Positions 32,116-40,660 of a DNA stretch of 49,578 nt are shown one piece after another. Within the stretch, counting starts at the first letter, position 1. Every line of letters begins with the position of its first letter. This stretch comes from Lachnospiraceae bacterium. Lineage in GTDB: Bacteria; Bacillota; Clostridia; Lachnospirales; Lachnospiraceae. Position numbers and translations under genes: made by a program. The stretch covers positions 1 to 49,578 of the forward strand of contig JAFZNE010000118.1 of the NCBI GenBank assembly GCA_017553035.1, read 5' to 3'. Under the pieces are notes generated by a model. The model searched no databases and had not been told where the DNA came from. It saw only the letters and a list, made by a program, of their open reading frames with translations.

Positions 32116-34533
32116 TTACAGATAGTACTCTACTTCAACTTTCTGAGCGTCCCTGACGGGGATCAGGTTGCCTTGTGTGGCGGTACCGTCAACAAAGAGT
32201 CCCTTCTTGGAGGCGTCTTTGAGAACGTGGATATGGTATTCGCATCCGCGGTAGCGGCGGGTTACAGTATAATCGTTAAGATCTGCGGGCAGGCAGGGGT
32301 TTACGCTGAGACCGTCGAGAGTGGGAGCGATACCGAGTATTGCCTGTGAAATATCAACAAATGCCCATGCAGCCGTTCCGGTCAGGAAGCTGTTCTTGGC
32401 CTCGCCATAACGGGGAGCTTCACGGCCTGCAATCATCTGGCTGTATACGTAAGGCTCGGTACGGTGGATCTCACTGACATCCTCGAGGAATGCGGGACAG
32501 CTTCTCCTGTAAATATCGAAGGCCATCTCACCGTCTCCGATAACGGTTGCCGCAACAGATACCCAAGGGTTGTTATGAGTGAAGATCGCACCATTCTCCT
32601 TGTATCCGGGCGGATATGAGCTGATCTCACCAAGTTCCACATGATATGTGGTATAGCAGGGAGCGAGGATCTCAACACCGTAATCGTTGACAAGGTATTT
32701 CTTAACGGAATCAAGCGCCTTGCGGCCGTAACCTTTTTCCTTGCCGATGCCGGCCATGGTACAGAAGCCCTGAGGCTCAATAAAGATCTTGCCTTCTTCG
32801 CATTCGTTGGATCCGACCTTGTTGCCGTTCGCATCATAGGCTCTTACGAACCATTCGCCGTCCCAGCCGTATTCTTCGGCAGCTGATTTGATCTTATCAA
32901 CTTCATTTCTGATCGAAGCCGCTTCATCGGCAAGACCGATATGGCTGCACAAATCTGCGTACTCAAGACCGTATTTTACGAACATTCCCGCAATAAATAC
33001 CGATTCGGCCACGGGTCCTTCACTCGGTCCGAAAGTCTGGAAGCTTTCGCCGGGTTCATAGGAGAAGCAGTTCAGGTTCAGACAGTCGTTCCAGTCGGCG
33101 CGTCCGATCAGAGGCAGGCCGTGAGGACCTTTGTTGTTGATCGTGAAGTTCACGCTGCGGCGGAGATGCTCAAGCAGAGGCTTCTCACTGCCTTCAACGT
33201 TGTTGAACGGTGTCGGGTGGTCAAGTATGGTAAAATCGCCTGTCTCACGGATATAAGCACAGGTACATGCAACGAGCCAGAGCGGATCGTCATTGAAGCC
33301 GCCGCCGATGTCTGCGTTGCCGCGCTTGGTAAGCGGCTGGTACTGATGATATGTCGATCCGTTTTCGAACTGGATCGAAGCAATATCGATGATACGTGCT
33401 CTAGCACGATCGGGAACCAGATGCATGAAGCCGAGCAGATCCTGGCAGGAATCGCGGAATCCCATTCCGCGTCCGGTACCGGTCTCCCAATAGCTGGCCG
33501 AACGGCTCATATTGAATGTGACCATGCACTGGTACTGATGCCAGATATTGACCATGCGGTTCAGTTTATCATTGCCGCTTTCGAGATGATAGATCGAAAG
33601 CAGATTGTTCCAGTAATCTCTCAGGTCCGCAAATGCCTTGTCACATGCGGCTTCGGTGTTGTATTTTTCGATAAGGGCTTTGGCGGGAGCCTTGTTGATG
33701 ATGCCTTTGGATTCCCATTTATGATCACGGTCAACTTCAACATAACCAAGCTGGAAAATGTAGCTCTTCTTCTCGCCGGGAGCCAGTTTGACCTTGATGC
33801 TGTGGCTTGCTATCGGGTACCAGCCGCTGGCCTTGGAATCACCCGATGCGCCGTTCTCAACAGCAATGGGATTATTCCACGAACGTCTGAATCCGAGGAA
33901 GGTATCTCTGTCGGTATCGAAACCGGCTATATCCGCATTGACTGTAAAGAATGCATAATGATTGCGTCTTTCACGGTATTCGGTCTTATGGTAAATGGTT
34001 GATCCGACAACCTCGAGCTCTCCGATCGAAAGGTTACGCTGATAGTTGTTGGCATCGTCAACAGCATTCCACAGGCACCATTCGAGACAGCTGAAGATCG
34101 TCAGTTCTTTGGTTTCGGCGGAATTGTTTACAATATCGAGACGGTTAAGTTCACATGAATCTCCGAGCGGAACGAATGCGGTAAGCTTGGCTTCAACATT
34201 CTTTAATGAGCTCGTAAATGTGGTATATCCCATACCATGACGGCATTCATAGGAATCGAGAACGGTCTGTGCGGGGCTGTATGCCGGGCTCCAGACAGTA
34301 TCGCCGTCTTTGATGTAGTACATACGTCCGCCTGCATCAACGGGAACGTTGTTATAGCGGAAACGCGTTATGCGGCGCAGCTTGGCATCCTGATAGAAGC
34401 AGTAACCTCCCGCAGTGTTGGAAATGAGTCCGTAGAATCCGTCGTTGCCCAGATAATTGATCCAGGGAAGAGGAGTTTCGGGTGTTGTGATGACGTATTC
34501 ACGATTAGGATCGTCAAAATAACCGTACTTCAT
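32116..34533 (-). CDS. Cellobiose phosphorylase, GH94
   Basis: Cytoplasmic enzyme that splits cellobiose with phosphate into glucose-1-phosphate and glucose. The 805-residue protein matches known cellobiose phosphorylases along its length: N-terminal GYFDDPNREYVITTPETPLP and LISNTAGGYCFYQDAKLRRI, RSASYWETGTGRGMGFRDSC in the middle, DWND (480-483) with the catalytic Asp, and FTHNNPW later. There is no signal peptide. The ATG at 34533 has GGAGG seven bases upstream; the frame runs open further but without a ribosome site. It is divergent from an amylase lipoprotein gene with overlapping promoters. Confidence 0.95.
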   Translation of the reverse strand: MKYGYFDDPNREYVITTPETPLPWINYLGNDGFYGLISNTAGGYCFYQDAKLRRITRFRYNNVPVDAGGRMYYIKDGDTVWSPAYSPAQTVLDSYECRHGMGYTTFTSSLKNVEAKLTAFVPLGDSCELNRLDIVNNSAETKELTIFSCLEWCLWNAVDDANNYQRNLSIGELEVVGSTIYHKTEYRERRNHYAFFTVNADIAGFDTDRDTFLGFRRSWNNPIAVENGASGDSKASGWYPIASHSIKVKLAPGEKKSYIFQLGYVEVDRDHKWESKGIINKAPAKALIEKYNTEAACDKAFADLRDYWNNLLSIYHLESGNDKLNRMVNIWHQYQCMVTFNMSRSASYWETGTGRGMGFRDSCQDLLGFMHLVPDRARARIIDIASIQFENGSTYHQYQPLTKRGNADIGGGFNDDPLWLVACTCAYIRETGDFTILDHPTPFNNVEGSEKPLLEHLRRSVNFTINNKGPHGLPLIGRADWNDCLNLNCFSYEPGESFQTFGPSEGPVAESVFIAGMFVKYGLEYADLCSHIGLADEAASIRNEVDKIKSAAEEYGWDGEWFVRAYDANGNKVGSNECEEGKIFIEPQGFCTMAGIGKEKGYGRKALDSVKKYLVNDYGVEILAPCYTTYHVELGEISSYPPGYKENGAIFTHNNPWVSVAATVIGDGEMAFDIYRRSCPAFLEDVSEIHRTEPYVYSQMIAGREAPRYGEAKNSFLTGTAAWAFVDISQAILGIAPTLDGLSVNPCLPADLNDYTVTRRYRGCEYHIHVLKDASKKGLFVDGTATQGNLIPVRDAQKVEVEYYL

Positions 34534-34602
34534 TATAAACCTCCGTGATAATAATATTGGCCTGTAGATAATCGCTCCGTCAGAAGATGACACAGCACAA
34601 CT

Positions 34603-34631
34603 ATTATATACTTAATGATTTGCAATTTCAA
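34603..34631 (-). promoter_or_regulatory. Promoter for cellobiose phosphorylase
   Basis: On the minus strand TTGAAA (34631-34626), 17-bp spacer and TATAAT (34608-34603). Overlaps the divergent promoter of the amylase gene. Confidence 0.7.
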
Positions 34632-34648
34632 GAAAAATACGATATTAT
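34620..34648 (+). promoter_or_regulatory. Promoter for the alpha-amylase lipoprotein
   Basis: TTGCAA (34620-34625), 17-bp spacer and TATTAT (34643-34648). Its -35 box lies in the spacer of the divergent promoter, directly adjacent to that promoter's -35 box. Confidence 0.6.
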
Positions 34649-34777
34649 GATGTAAAGGTCAAATGCCATGACTGCTTTGCTGCCATGGCCCGTATGTACA
34701 AAGATCTGTCTTGCAGGCTTACCTGCAGAGCATATATCAAAAGCTTGTCTCATCAGTTACCTTCGGAGGTTGGATGT

Positions 34778-36460
34778 ATGAAGACTGTATTTTCAAGAAC
34801 TATGGCGATCGTGATGCTGCTTGCCCTGTTACTTACAGGCTGTTCGGGAACATCTGATACTCCGGGACCGGACAATACACAGGCGACTCAGACTCCCGAA
34901 GTAACCGCGGAACCTGATGCGACCCAGGCACCCGTTATCACCCGGGAACCCCTTGAGAAGCCCGAGATCATCGATGATTCATATAGAAACTATTATGAAA
35001 TATTTGTTTACAGTTTCTATGATTCCGACGGAGACGGATACGGCGATCTGAACGGTGTAATACAGAAGCTGGATTATGTTGCCGATATGGGTTACACGGG
35101 GATATGGTTCATGCCGGTACACCCCTCGCCCACATATCACAAATATGATATTACCGATTATTACGGTATAGATCCGAAATACGGGACGCTTGACGATATG
35201 AAGAACCTTATCAAAGAAGCGCATGCCCGTAATATCGACATTATCCTCGACCTTGTCGTTAATCATACTTCATCGATGCATCCGTGGTTCCGTGAAGCGT
35301 GTGCCGAGATCGCCAAGAACGGTGAGCCCTCCGGACAATACAAGGACTATTACAATTTCCAGCAGTCTTACGCAAACGGATATACCCAGGTGGGATCTAC
35401 GGGATGGTACTACGAAGGACGGTTCTGGTCGGGCATGCCGGACCTGAATCTGGACAGTACCGTTGTGAGGGATGAGATCAAAAATATCATGAAATACTGG
35501 TTTGATCTCGGCGTTGACGGATACCGTCTTGATGCCTGCACCAGTTATTACACGGGAAGTGTTGATAAAAATATTGAGTTCCTGAACTGGCTGTCAACAA
35601 CCGCTCACGAACTCAAACCGGATTGCTTCCTCGTCGGAGAAGCGTGGGAAAACGCCGATCCGCTGATCAGAAGATATTATGATTCGGGGCTTGACAGCTT
35701 TTTCATCTTTACGGCCGCAACAGGCGAAGGAAGCATAGTAACGGGTCCGATGAGCTTTTCGGCCAGAAACTGCGGCCTGAAGTTCAATGAACTTCTGCTG
35801 AAACTCCAGAGTACCTATGATGTCGGGATACCTTCGATGTTCCTCGGCAATCATGACACGGCAAGAGCTGCGAATTTCCTTCGAAAATCAATGCCTAACC
35901 GTGTGAAGACCGGAGCCGGGATACTTGCGATGATGCCGGGAGCGCTGTTCACCTATTACGGAGAAGAGATAGGAATGATCGGCACCGGCGAAGATCCTAA
36001 CAAGAGGATCGCGATGCTGTGGGACCAGATGGACAGTGAAGGCTATTGCACGAAAGCTCCCGACGGGGCAACGGTCAATAAGGATTCGTACTATTTTGAA
36101 TCGGTGAAAGAACAGCTCGAAGATGATGATTCAATACTCAATTATTACAAACAGGCGATGTACCTGCGTAATCTGAACCCCGAGATCGCAAGAGGCAGGG
36201 TAGAAGTGCTGAACGGCCTGAACGGTGTAACCGCAGGCGATCAGGTCAGTGTTACAAGAAGAAGCTGGAACGGAAGCAGTGTTATTGTGGTATATAACCT
36301 GAATTCCGATGAAAATGAGACCGTGAAACTGGATAAGAGTATCCTCGGTTACGGGAAAACATCGGGAGTACTTCCCGTATCTCCTTCGTATATACCGGAA
36401 ATAAACCTCGAAACGGGAGAATTCGTTCTTCCTCCGTATACGATCATGATACTGAGATAA
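34778..36460 (+). CDS. Secreted alpha-amylase family (GH13) lipoprotein
   Basis: A 560-residue lipoprotein that should act on starch-type alpha-glucans outside the cell. Signal helix with lipobox LLTGC (C22), Thr/Pro/Glu-rich linker (~25-65) and GH13 catalytic barrel (~70-470), plus a C-terminal beta domain. Conserved regions: DLVVNHTS, GYRLDA with nucleophile D252, VGEAWEN with acid E288 and GNHDTAR with D360. DSDGDGYGDLNGV is a typical calcium-binding-like loop of the family. GGAGG eight bases before ATG 34778 sets the start; an upstream frame from 34685 has no such site. Confidence 0.94.
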   Translation: MKTVFSRTMAIVMLLALLLTGCSGTSDTPGPDNTQATQTPEVTAEPDATQAPVITREPLEKPEIIDDSYRNYYEIFVYSFYDSDGDGYGDLNGVIQKLDYVADMGYTGIWFMPVHPSPTYHKYDITDYYGIDPKYGTLDDMKNLIKEAHARNIDIILDLVVNHTSSMHPWFREACAEIAKNGEPSGQYKDYYNFQQSYANGYTQVGSTGWYYEGRFWSGMPDLNLDSTVVRDEIKNIMKYWFDLGVDGYRLDACTSYYTGSVDKNIEFLNWLSTTAHELKPDCFLVGEAWENADPLIRRYYDSGLDSFFIFTAATGEGSIVTGPMSFSARNCGLKFNELLLKLQSTYDVGIPSMFLGNHDTARAANFLRKSMPNRVKTGAGILAMMPGALFTYYGEEIGMIGTGEDPNKRIAMLWDQMDSEGYCTKAPDGATVNKDSYYFESVKEQLEDDDSILNYYKQAMYLRNLNPEIARGRVEVLNGLNGVTAGDQVSVTRRSWNGSSVIVVYNLNSDENETVKLDKSILGYGKTSGVLPVSPSYIPEINLETGEFVLPPYTIMILR

Positions 36461-36467
36461 AGATAAT

Positions 36468-36503
36468 GGGCGCCGCATAATAAAGCGACGCCCTTTTATT
36501 TTA
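36468..36503 (+). terminator. Terminator after the amylase gene
   Basis: GGGCGccGC (36468-36476) pairs with GCgaCGCCC (36485-36493) around a 2-nt internal loop, followed by TTTTATTTTAT. Confidence 0.75.
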
Positions 36504-36557
36504 TTCATTTTCAACCGGACATAAGTCCGACAGCCGTTATAGTTTTTCTTCTGACTG

Positions 36558-38063
36558 TCAGATCTCTTTTTCGGCCTTTTCAAACATATCCGTGATCTCT
36601 TTTGAAGGTTCCTTATCAAATAAGGTAACTACATAAGCAGCGATCAGACCGCAGATAAATCCCGGAATGATCTCGTACAGACCTGTAGGTCCCGACAGAA
36701 AAGCATACCAGAGCGCATCAACGACAAATCCTACACTGATACCGGCAATTGCTCCTTTATATGTAAAACGTTTCCAGTAAAGAGCAAGGAGGATAACAGG
36801 TCCGAACGAAGCACCGAACGCACCCCAGGCGCATTCAACAAGTGCCATGATGCCCTTGTTTCCGGGGCTAAGGGCAATGACCAGTGCTATAACGGATATA
36901 ACCGAAACAACGATCCTTCCGACCATGAGCATCTCGTTGTCATCGGCATTTTTCCTGATCACTTTCTTATAAACGTCCGATGCAAAAGCAGAGGACGAGG
37001 TCAGCAACTGTGAGTCGGCAGTACTCATCGATGCGGCAAGAATAGCGGAAAGGAGCAAACCTCCGATAAACGCCGGGAAGAGATTTCTTACCAGAGTGAT
37101 AAAAATGGTACTTTCCTGTCCCGAAGCCAGATATGAGCCAAGGAATTCGTGTCCGACCAATGCAACTACGGTTGCCATACCAAGGATCAATCCGGTCCAG
37201 ATTATTCCGGTGATCCTTGACTTTTTCATTTCCTTCTCAGAGCGGATCGCCATGTATCTTACAAGAATATGAGGCATTCCGAAATATCCGAGTCCCCAGC
37301 CGAAACCGGTCAAAATGTCAGCTATGCTCTTCCAGTCAAATTTACCGCTCGAAAGCAGGTTGTAATAATTTTCATCCGTAACAACGGGTGCCATAGGAGT
37401 AAAGTCAGCCTTGCCCATAGCAACGACCGCTATGATGGGAGCTGCCATAAGCGCTGCAAGCATCATCATTCCCTGGATAAAATCGGTCCAGCAAACGGCG
37501 TTAAATCCACCCAAAAAGGTATATATCAGTATAATAGCCGTAGCTCCGATCATGATCATGATCTTTTTATCATCCTCGAGACTGAATACTGTCTGGAACA
37601 AGGTTCCGCATGCCGTAATACTCGAAGCCGCATATACACAATACGCAACAACAAATACGATCGCGCTGATGATCAGAAGGACAGGGCTTTTAGCCTTGAA
37701 TCTGTTGGTAAGAAACTGCGGAATGGTAATGGCATCGTCAGCGATTATTGAGAACCGGCGAAGCTTGGGAGCTACAAAGATCCATGCCAGTATTGTTCCG
37801 GTAAGCAGGCCTATCGATATCCATACCTTGCCGATACCGTAGAGATAAATGGATCCGGGCAAACCCATCAGAACCCAGGCGCTCATATCGGAAGCTCCTG
37901 CCGACAAGGCTGCTACCAGACCGTTCATGTTTCTGTTCCCGAGGAAGTATGATTTGTCTCCGCCTTTTTCTTTCTTGCCTTTCACGAAGAAGAATATCCC
38001 GACTGCCAGCACGGCAGCAAGATATAACGCGAATGCCAGTATTTCCTGTGCACTTCTGCTCAT
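36558..38063 (-). CDS. putP: Sodium:proline symporter PutP-type
   Basis: A 501-residue integral membrane protein of the solute:sodium symporter family with about 13 membrane helices across its length. Family features: FLGNRNMNGLVAALSAGASD with SAWVLMGLPG (~40-72) near the sodium-binding helix, and LLLSAILAASMSTADSQLLT (~338-357), which is close to the SSSF signature and holds the Ser pair that binds sodium in PutP. The sequence is closest to bacterial proline transporters, but another amino acid cannot be excluded. GAGG about ten bases before the ATG. Monocistronic; upstream gap holds an unexplained segment. Confidence 0.92.
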   Translation of the reverse strand: MSRSAQEILAFALYLAAVLAVGIFFFVKGKKEKGGDKSYFLGNRNMNGLVAALSAGASDMSAWVLMGLPGSIYLYGIGKVWISIGLLTGTILAWIFVAPKLRRFSIIADDAITIPQFLTNRFKAKSPVLLIISAIVFVVAYCVYAASSITACGTLFQTVFSLEDDKKIMIMIGATAIILIYTFLGGFNAVCWTDFIQGMMMLAALMAAPIIAVVAMGKADFTPMAPVVTDENYYNLLSSGKFDWKSIADILTGFGWGLGYFGMPHILVRYMAIRSEKEMKKSRITGIIWTGLILGMATVVALVGHEFLGSYLASGQESTIFITLVRNLFPAFIGGLLLSAILAASMSTADSQLLTSSSAFASDVYKKVIRKNADDNEMLMVGRIVVSVISVIALVIALSPGNKGIMALVECAWGAFGASFGPVILLALYWKRFTYKGAIAGISVGFVVDALWYAFLSGPTGLYEIIPGFICGLIAAYVVTLFDKEPSKEITDMFEKAEKEI

Positions 38064-38255
38064 TGATAGTTACCTCACTTTCCCTTACATATGGAATAAA
38101 ACTTACGGATTATATTGTAACAGATAATGCACAAGAATGGAAGCTTTATTTTTGTAAAGTGTTAACGTCCTAAATTTCGAGATAGAACATCTTGCACACA
38201 GAGGTCGTTCGATGACCGTTTGCCCGGCACTCAGCAGGCGTTCAACGCTTATACA

Positions 38256-38304
38256 TAAAAAAAGAATGGGCCATCTCGAGCCTTGGCTCGGAGGACCCAT
38301 CCTT
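38256..38304 (-). terminator. Terminator of the zinc-ribbon protein gene (minus strand)
   Basis: The arms around GGATGGGTCCTCCGAGCC (38303-38286) and GGCTCGAGATGGCCCATTC (38283-38265) pair through about 20 positions with a few wobbles or bulges; on the minus strand seven T follow. It lies just after the stop of the minus-strand gene at 38322. Confidence 0.75.
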
Positions 38305-38321
38305 TTGGATTTTTAATGATA

Positions 38322-39053
38322 TCAGAAGAAATATCTTAAATATCTGCTTAACGAATTGAGAACAGCAGTGTAGAAAATAAGGAGGCAGAGAGCTGAAGCC
38401 AGCCAATCAGCGGCAGTAGCAAGAACTACACTCCAGGTTCTCTTTGTATCGGAAAGGCCGCCCAGATATTTATCAAGAAGCACTATCGATAAGATCGTCC
38501 AGAGCAATTCCCCGCAGATAAGGAAAACAAGAGCCATTCCCATCGAGAATAATCCCATCAGGAACATCATAAAGAATGCACAGAACGGATACAGCTTCAG
38601 CATGGCATGTCTTGAGAGCAGGTTGAGGAACGAAACGCCGGGGTTGTTCTTTCTTCCGAATGCATATCCGATGCCTGCGCGAGCCGCTATGGAAGCAAGG
38701 ATGATCAGGAATGCGAAAAGACCGAATAACGCGCGAACCGAAACGGCAACGCTTACATCACCCAACGGAATATGGATCAAGAACAGTAAAAAGGCGATAA
38801 CCGCATACGAACCCGCGAAGATCAGACCGATGAACGGAAAGATATCGGAAGCATTCTCAGCAGCCTCGATAGGAGAAACAAAACATTTGGGGAAGAAGGC
38901 TTTAAGAGAAAGACCAAACTTCGAAGGAGCTGCAGGTGCCTGATAAACCGGCTGGGCAGGCTGAACAGGAGCTGCCGAGAGACGGTTGCCACAGTTTGCG
39001 CAGAAAGGAGCGTTCGGATCTACCTGAGCACCACACTGGGGACAAAAAGCCAT
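38322..39053 (-). CDS. Zinc-ribbon membrane protein (YIP1-like)
   Basis: A 243-residue protein of no assigned function. It begins with a zinc ribbon, CPQC (4-7) and CANC (20-23), the common zinc_ribbon_2 module, then an Ala/Pro/Gln linker (~30-48), a cytoplasmic segment KAFFPKCFVSPIEAAE and about five membrane helices (~65-240) arranged like Yip1-domain proteins. AGGAGG ten bases before the ATG at 39053 fixes the start; the frame extends upstream but without a ribosome site. Promoter at 39126-39154 and own terminator, so monocistronic. Confidence 0.82.
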   Translation of the reverse strand: MAFCPQCGAQVDPNAPFCANCGNRLSAAPVQPAQPVYQAPAAPSKFGLSLKAFFPKCFVSPIEAAENASDIFPFIGLIFAGSYAVIAFLLFLIHIPLGDVSVAVSVRALFGLFAFLIILASIAARAGIGYAFGRKNNPGVSFLNLLSRHAMLKLYPFCAFFMMFLMGLFSMGMALVFLICGELLWTILSIVLLDKYLGGLSDTKRTWSVVLATAADWLASALCLLIFYTAVLNSLSRYLRYFF

Positions 39054-39125
39054 AATACTATACCTCCTGAATATGTTATTGGATAGAAATGAAATCCCGT
39101 AAATGGATACATTCCACTGCAATTT

Positions 39126-39154
39126 ATTATAACAGTAATGCATAACAAAGTAAA
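39126..39154 (-). promoter_or_regulatory. Promoter for the zinc-ribbon protein
   Basis: On the minus strand TTTACT (39154-39149), 17-bp spacer and perfect TATAAT (39131-39126), 73 bp before the start codon. Confidence 0.65.
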
Positions 39155-39179
39155 TAATGTTTTAAAAAAGTATAAAATA

Positions 39180-40607
39180 TTATTGTAACTCATCGAGCGT
39201 TCCGAAACGATAACCTTCATTTTCGAGATAAGTAAGGATATCGTCGAGGGCAGCCGTGTTGGCCGATGAAACTGCATGTATTAGCGCGATGCAGCCACTG
39301 TGATGTCCGGCTTTGATCGTTCCGAAAGGATCTATCGAATTCTGTTTGGTAAGATCCCAGTCATTGGCAATGGCCAGAGACCAGAAGATGGTCTTGTAAC
39401 CGAGATCCTGCTGGATCTTCAGGGTCCTTTCACTGAAATCCCCCTGCGGAGGACGCATGTAGTGATCGAGATCGTAGCCGGTCTTTTCTTTGAAAAGTTC
39501 CTCAACCGAGATCAGTTCTTCTTCGATCTGTTCATCGGTCTTCTTGGGCAGTACCGGATGTGTAGCCGTATGGTTACCTACGATATGACCTTCATCCTTC
39601 ATGCGCTTGGCGATCGAGGAAGCTTCCTTTACGTAACTCTTGGTGACAAAGAAGCAGGCCTTGGCATTGTGAGCTTTCAGGATATCGAGGATCTTCTCGG
39701 TATAACCGTTCTCGTAACCGCAGTCAAAGGTGAGATAAAAGACCTTATCGGCATCTGTCGCGTTAAGATTTGCGTAATAAGCGCCGTAATCGGCAAATTT
39801 GCGTGTTATGTCGTTCGAGTAGGCAGCTGTGGGTATTGTATGCGTATTGTTACGTGTATACCACCATTCACGCAGGATATTATCATAATCCTTGTATCGT
39901 TCGGACTGAATATTGATCACAGTCGAGCCCGGAGCGGCGATCATCGTGAAGCCGGAGCCGGTATCGGGGATGATATACGGTCCGTATGCATAACCGTCAA
40001 CTTCGGTACCGTTAACCTTGAAGGTGATATGGAACCAGTCGCCTTTAACGTCCTTTATCCGGACACGGTCATTGGCAGTCAGCGAAAAATCTTTGTTGTC
40101 AACTTTGATCTTTTCATACTCGGTACCCGCGTTCTTTCGTACATTCAGGGAAGTGGCGGTTACGGTAGCATTGGCATCGGGGTCGGCATCGACATTTGAA
40201 CTGACGGCATTGCTGCCGGTATTATCCGAAGCATTTTCGGAACTGTCGCCCGTATTGCTGTCATTTCCCGGATCGGCAGTGGCATTGCCGTTCTCTGTAT
40301 TATCATTGCCGTTATCTGCCGCAGCGGTCGGGGAAACGTTCACATCGTCATTTTCTGTGCCGGAATTTGCGGAACCATTGTCAGAAGTATTGTTTTCTGC
40401 ATCGTTTTTTGCATTATCGACGGCATTATCCTTCGAATCGTCATTTACGCCCGCTGTCGGGCTTACGGATGCTTTATCCGCAGTCTTTGTATCTCCGGGC
40501 TTGTCACCGGAACCGTTCATATTGATGATCACTACGACAAGTGCTGCGATGGCGAGCAAAAGCGCGAAGATCGTCACTGTCAGAAATGAAGTTTTCTTGT
40601 TTTTCAT
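39180..40607 (-). CDS. Membrane-anchored polysaccharide deacetylase (PdaA-like) with SH3 domain
   Basis: A 475-residue protein. One membrane helix (~9-30), a long low-complexity Asp/Asn/Ser/Thr/Ala linker (~35-155), a bacterial SH3 domain (~150-220, TSLNVRKNAGTEY) and a C-terminal NodB-type deacetylase (~280-475). The metal triad appears as LTFDCGYENG (the Cys replacing the second Asp is normal for the PdaA group) and NHTATHP, followed by MRPPQGDFSE. Such enzymes remove N-acetyl groups from peptidoglycan; SH3 domains bind the wall. GAGG seven bases before the ATG at 40607. It lies 54 bp after the 447-aa membrane protein on the same strand. Confidence 0.92.
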   Translation of the reverse strand: MKNKKTSFLTVTIFALLLAIAALVVVIINMNGSGDKPGDTKTADKASVSPTAGVNDDSKDNAVDNAKNDAENNTSDNGSANSGTENDDVNVSPTAAADNGNDNTENGNATADPGNDSNTGDSSENASDNTGSNAVSSNVDADPDANATVTATSLNVRKNAGTEYEKIKVDNKDFSLTANDRVRIKDVKGDWFHITFKVNGTEVDGYAYGPYIIPDTGSGFTMIAAPGSTVINIQSERYKDYDNILREWWYTRNNTHTIPTAAYSNDITRKFADYGAYYANLNATDADKVFYLTFDCGYENGYTEKILDILKAHNAKACFFVTKSYVKEASSIAKRMKDEGHIVGNHTATHPVLPKKTDEQIEEELISVEELFKEKTGYDLDHYMRPPQGDFSERTLKIQQDLGYKTIFWSLAIANDWDLTKQNSIDPFGTIKAGHHSGCIALIHAVSSANTAALDDILTYLENEGYRFGTLDELQ

Positions 40608-40660
40608 AATTAACCTCGTGCAGCGAATGAAATGAGCTGCTAACGGCTGCATTGATAATA

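Noticed and set aside
32941-34002. 353-codon frame antisense to cellobiose phosphorylase
   Set aside because: No ribosome site, no domain resemblance, fully inside a confidently identified GH94 gene.
34685-34777. N-terminal extension of the amylase lipoprotein
   Set aside because: The signal peptide and lipobox start at ATG 34778 behind GGAGG; the extension would put 31 residues before the signal peptide.
38103-38300. 65-codon minus-strand frame upstream of putP
   Set aside because: Begins within a terminator hairpin, no ribosome site, and no family resemblance; treated as an unexplained non-coding segment instead.
39300-40199. 299-codon frame antisense to the polysaccharide deacetylase
   Set aside because: Shadow of the deacetylase gene; hydrophobic runs are complements of its Asp/Asn-rich codons.
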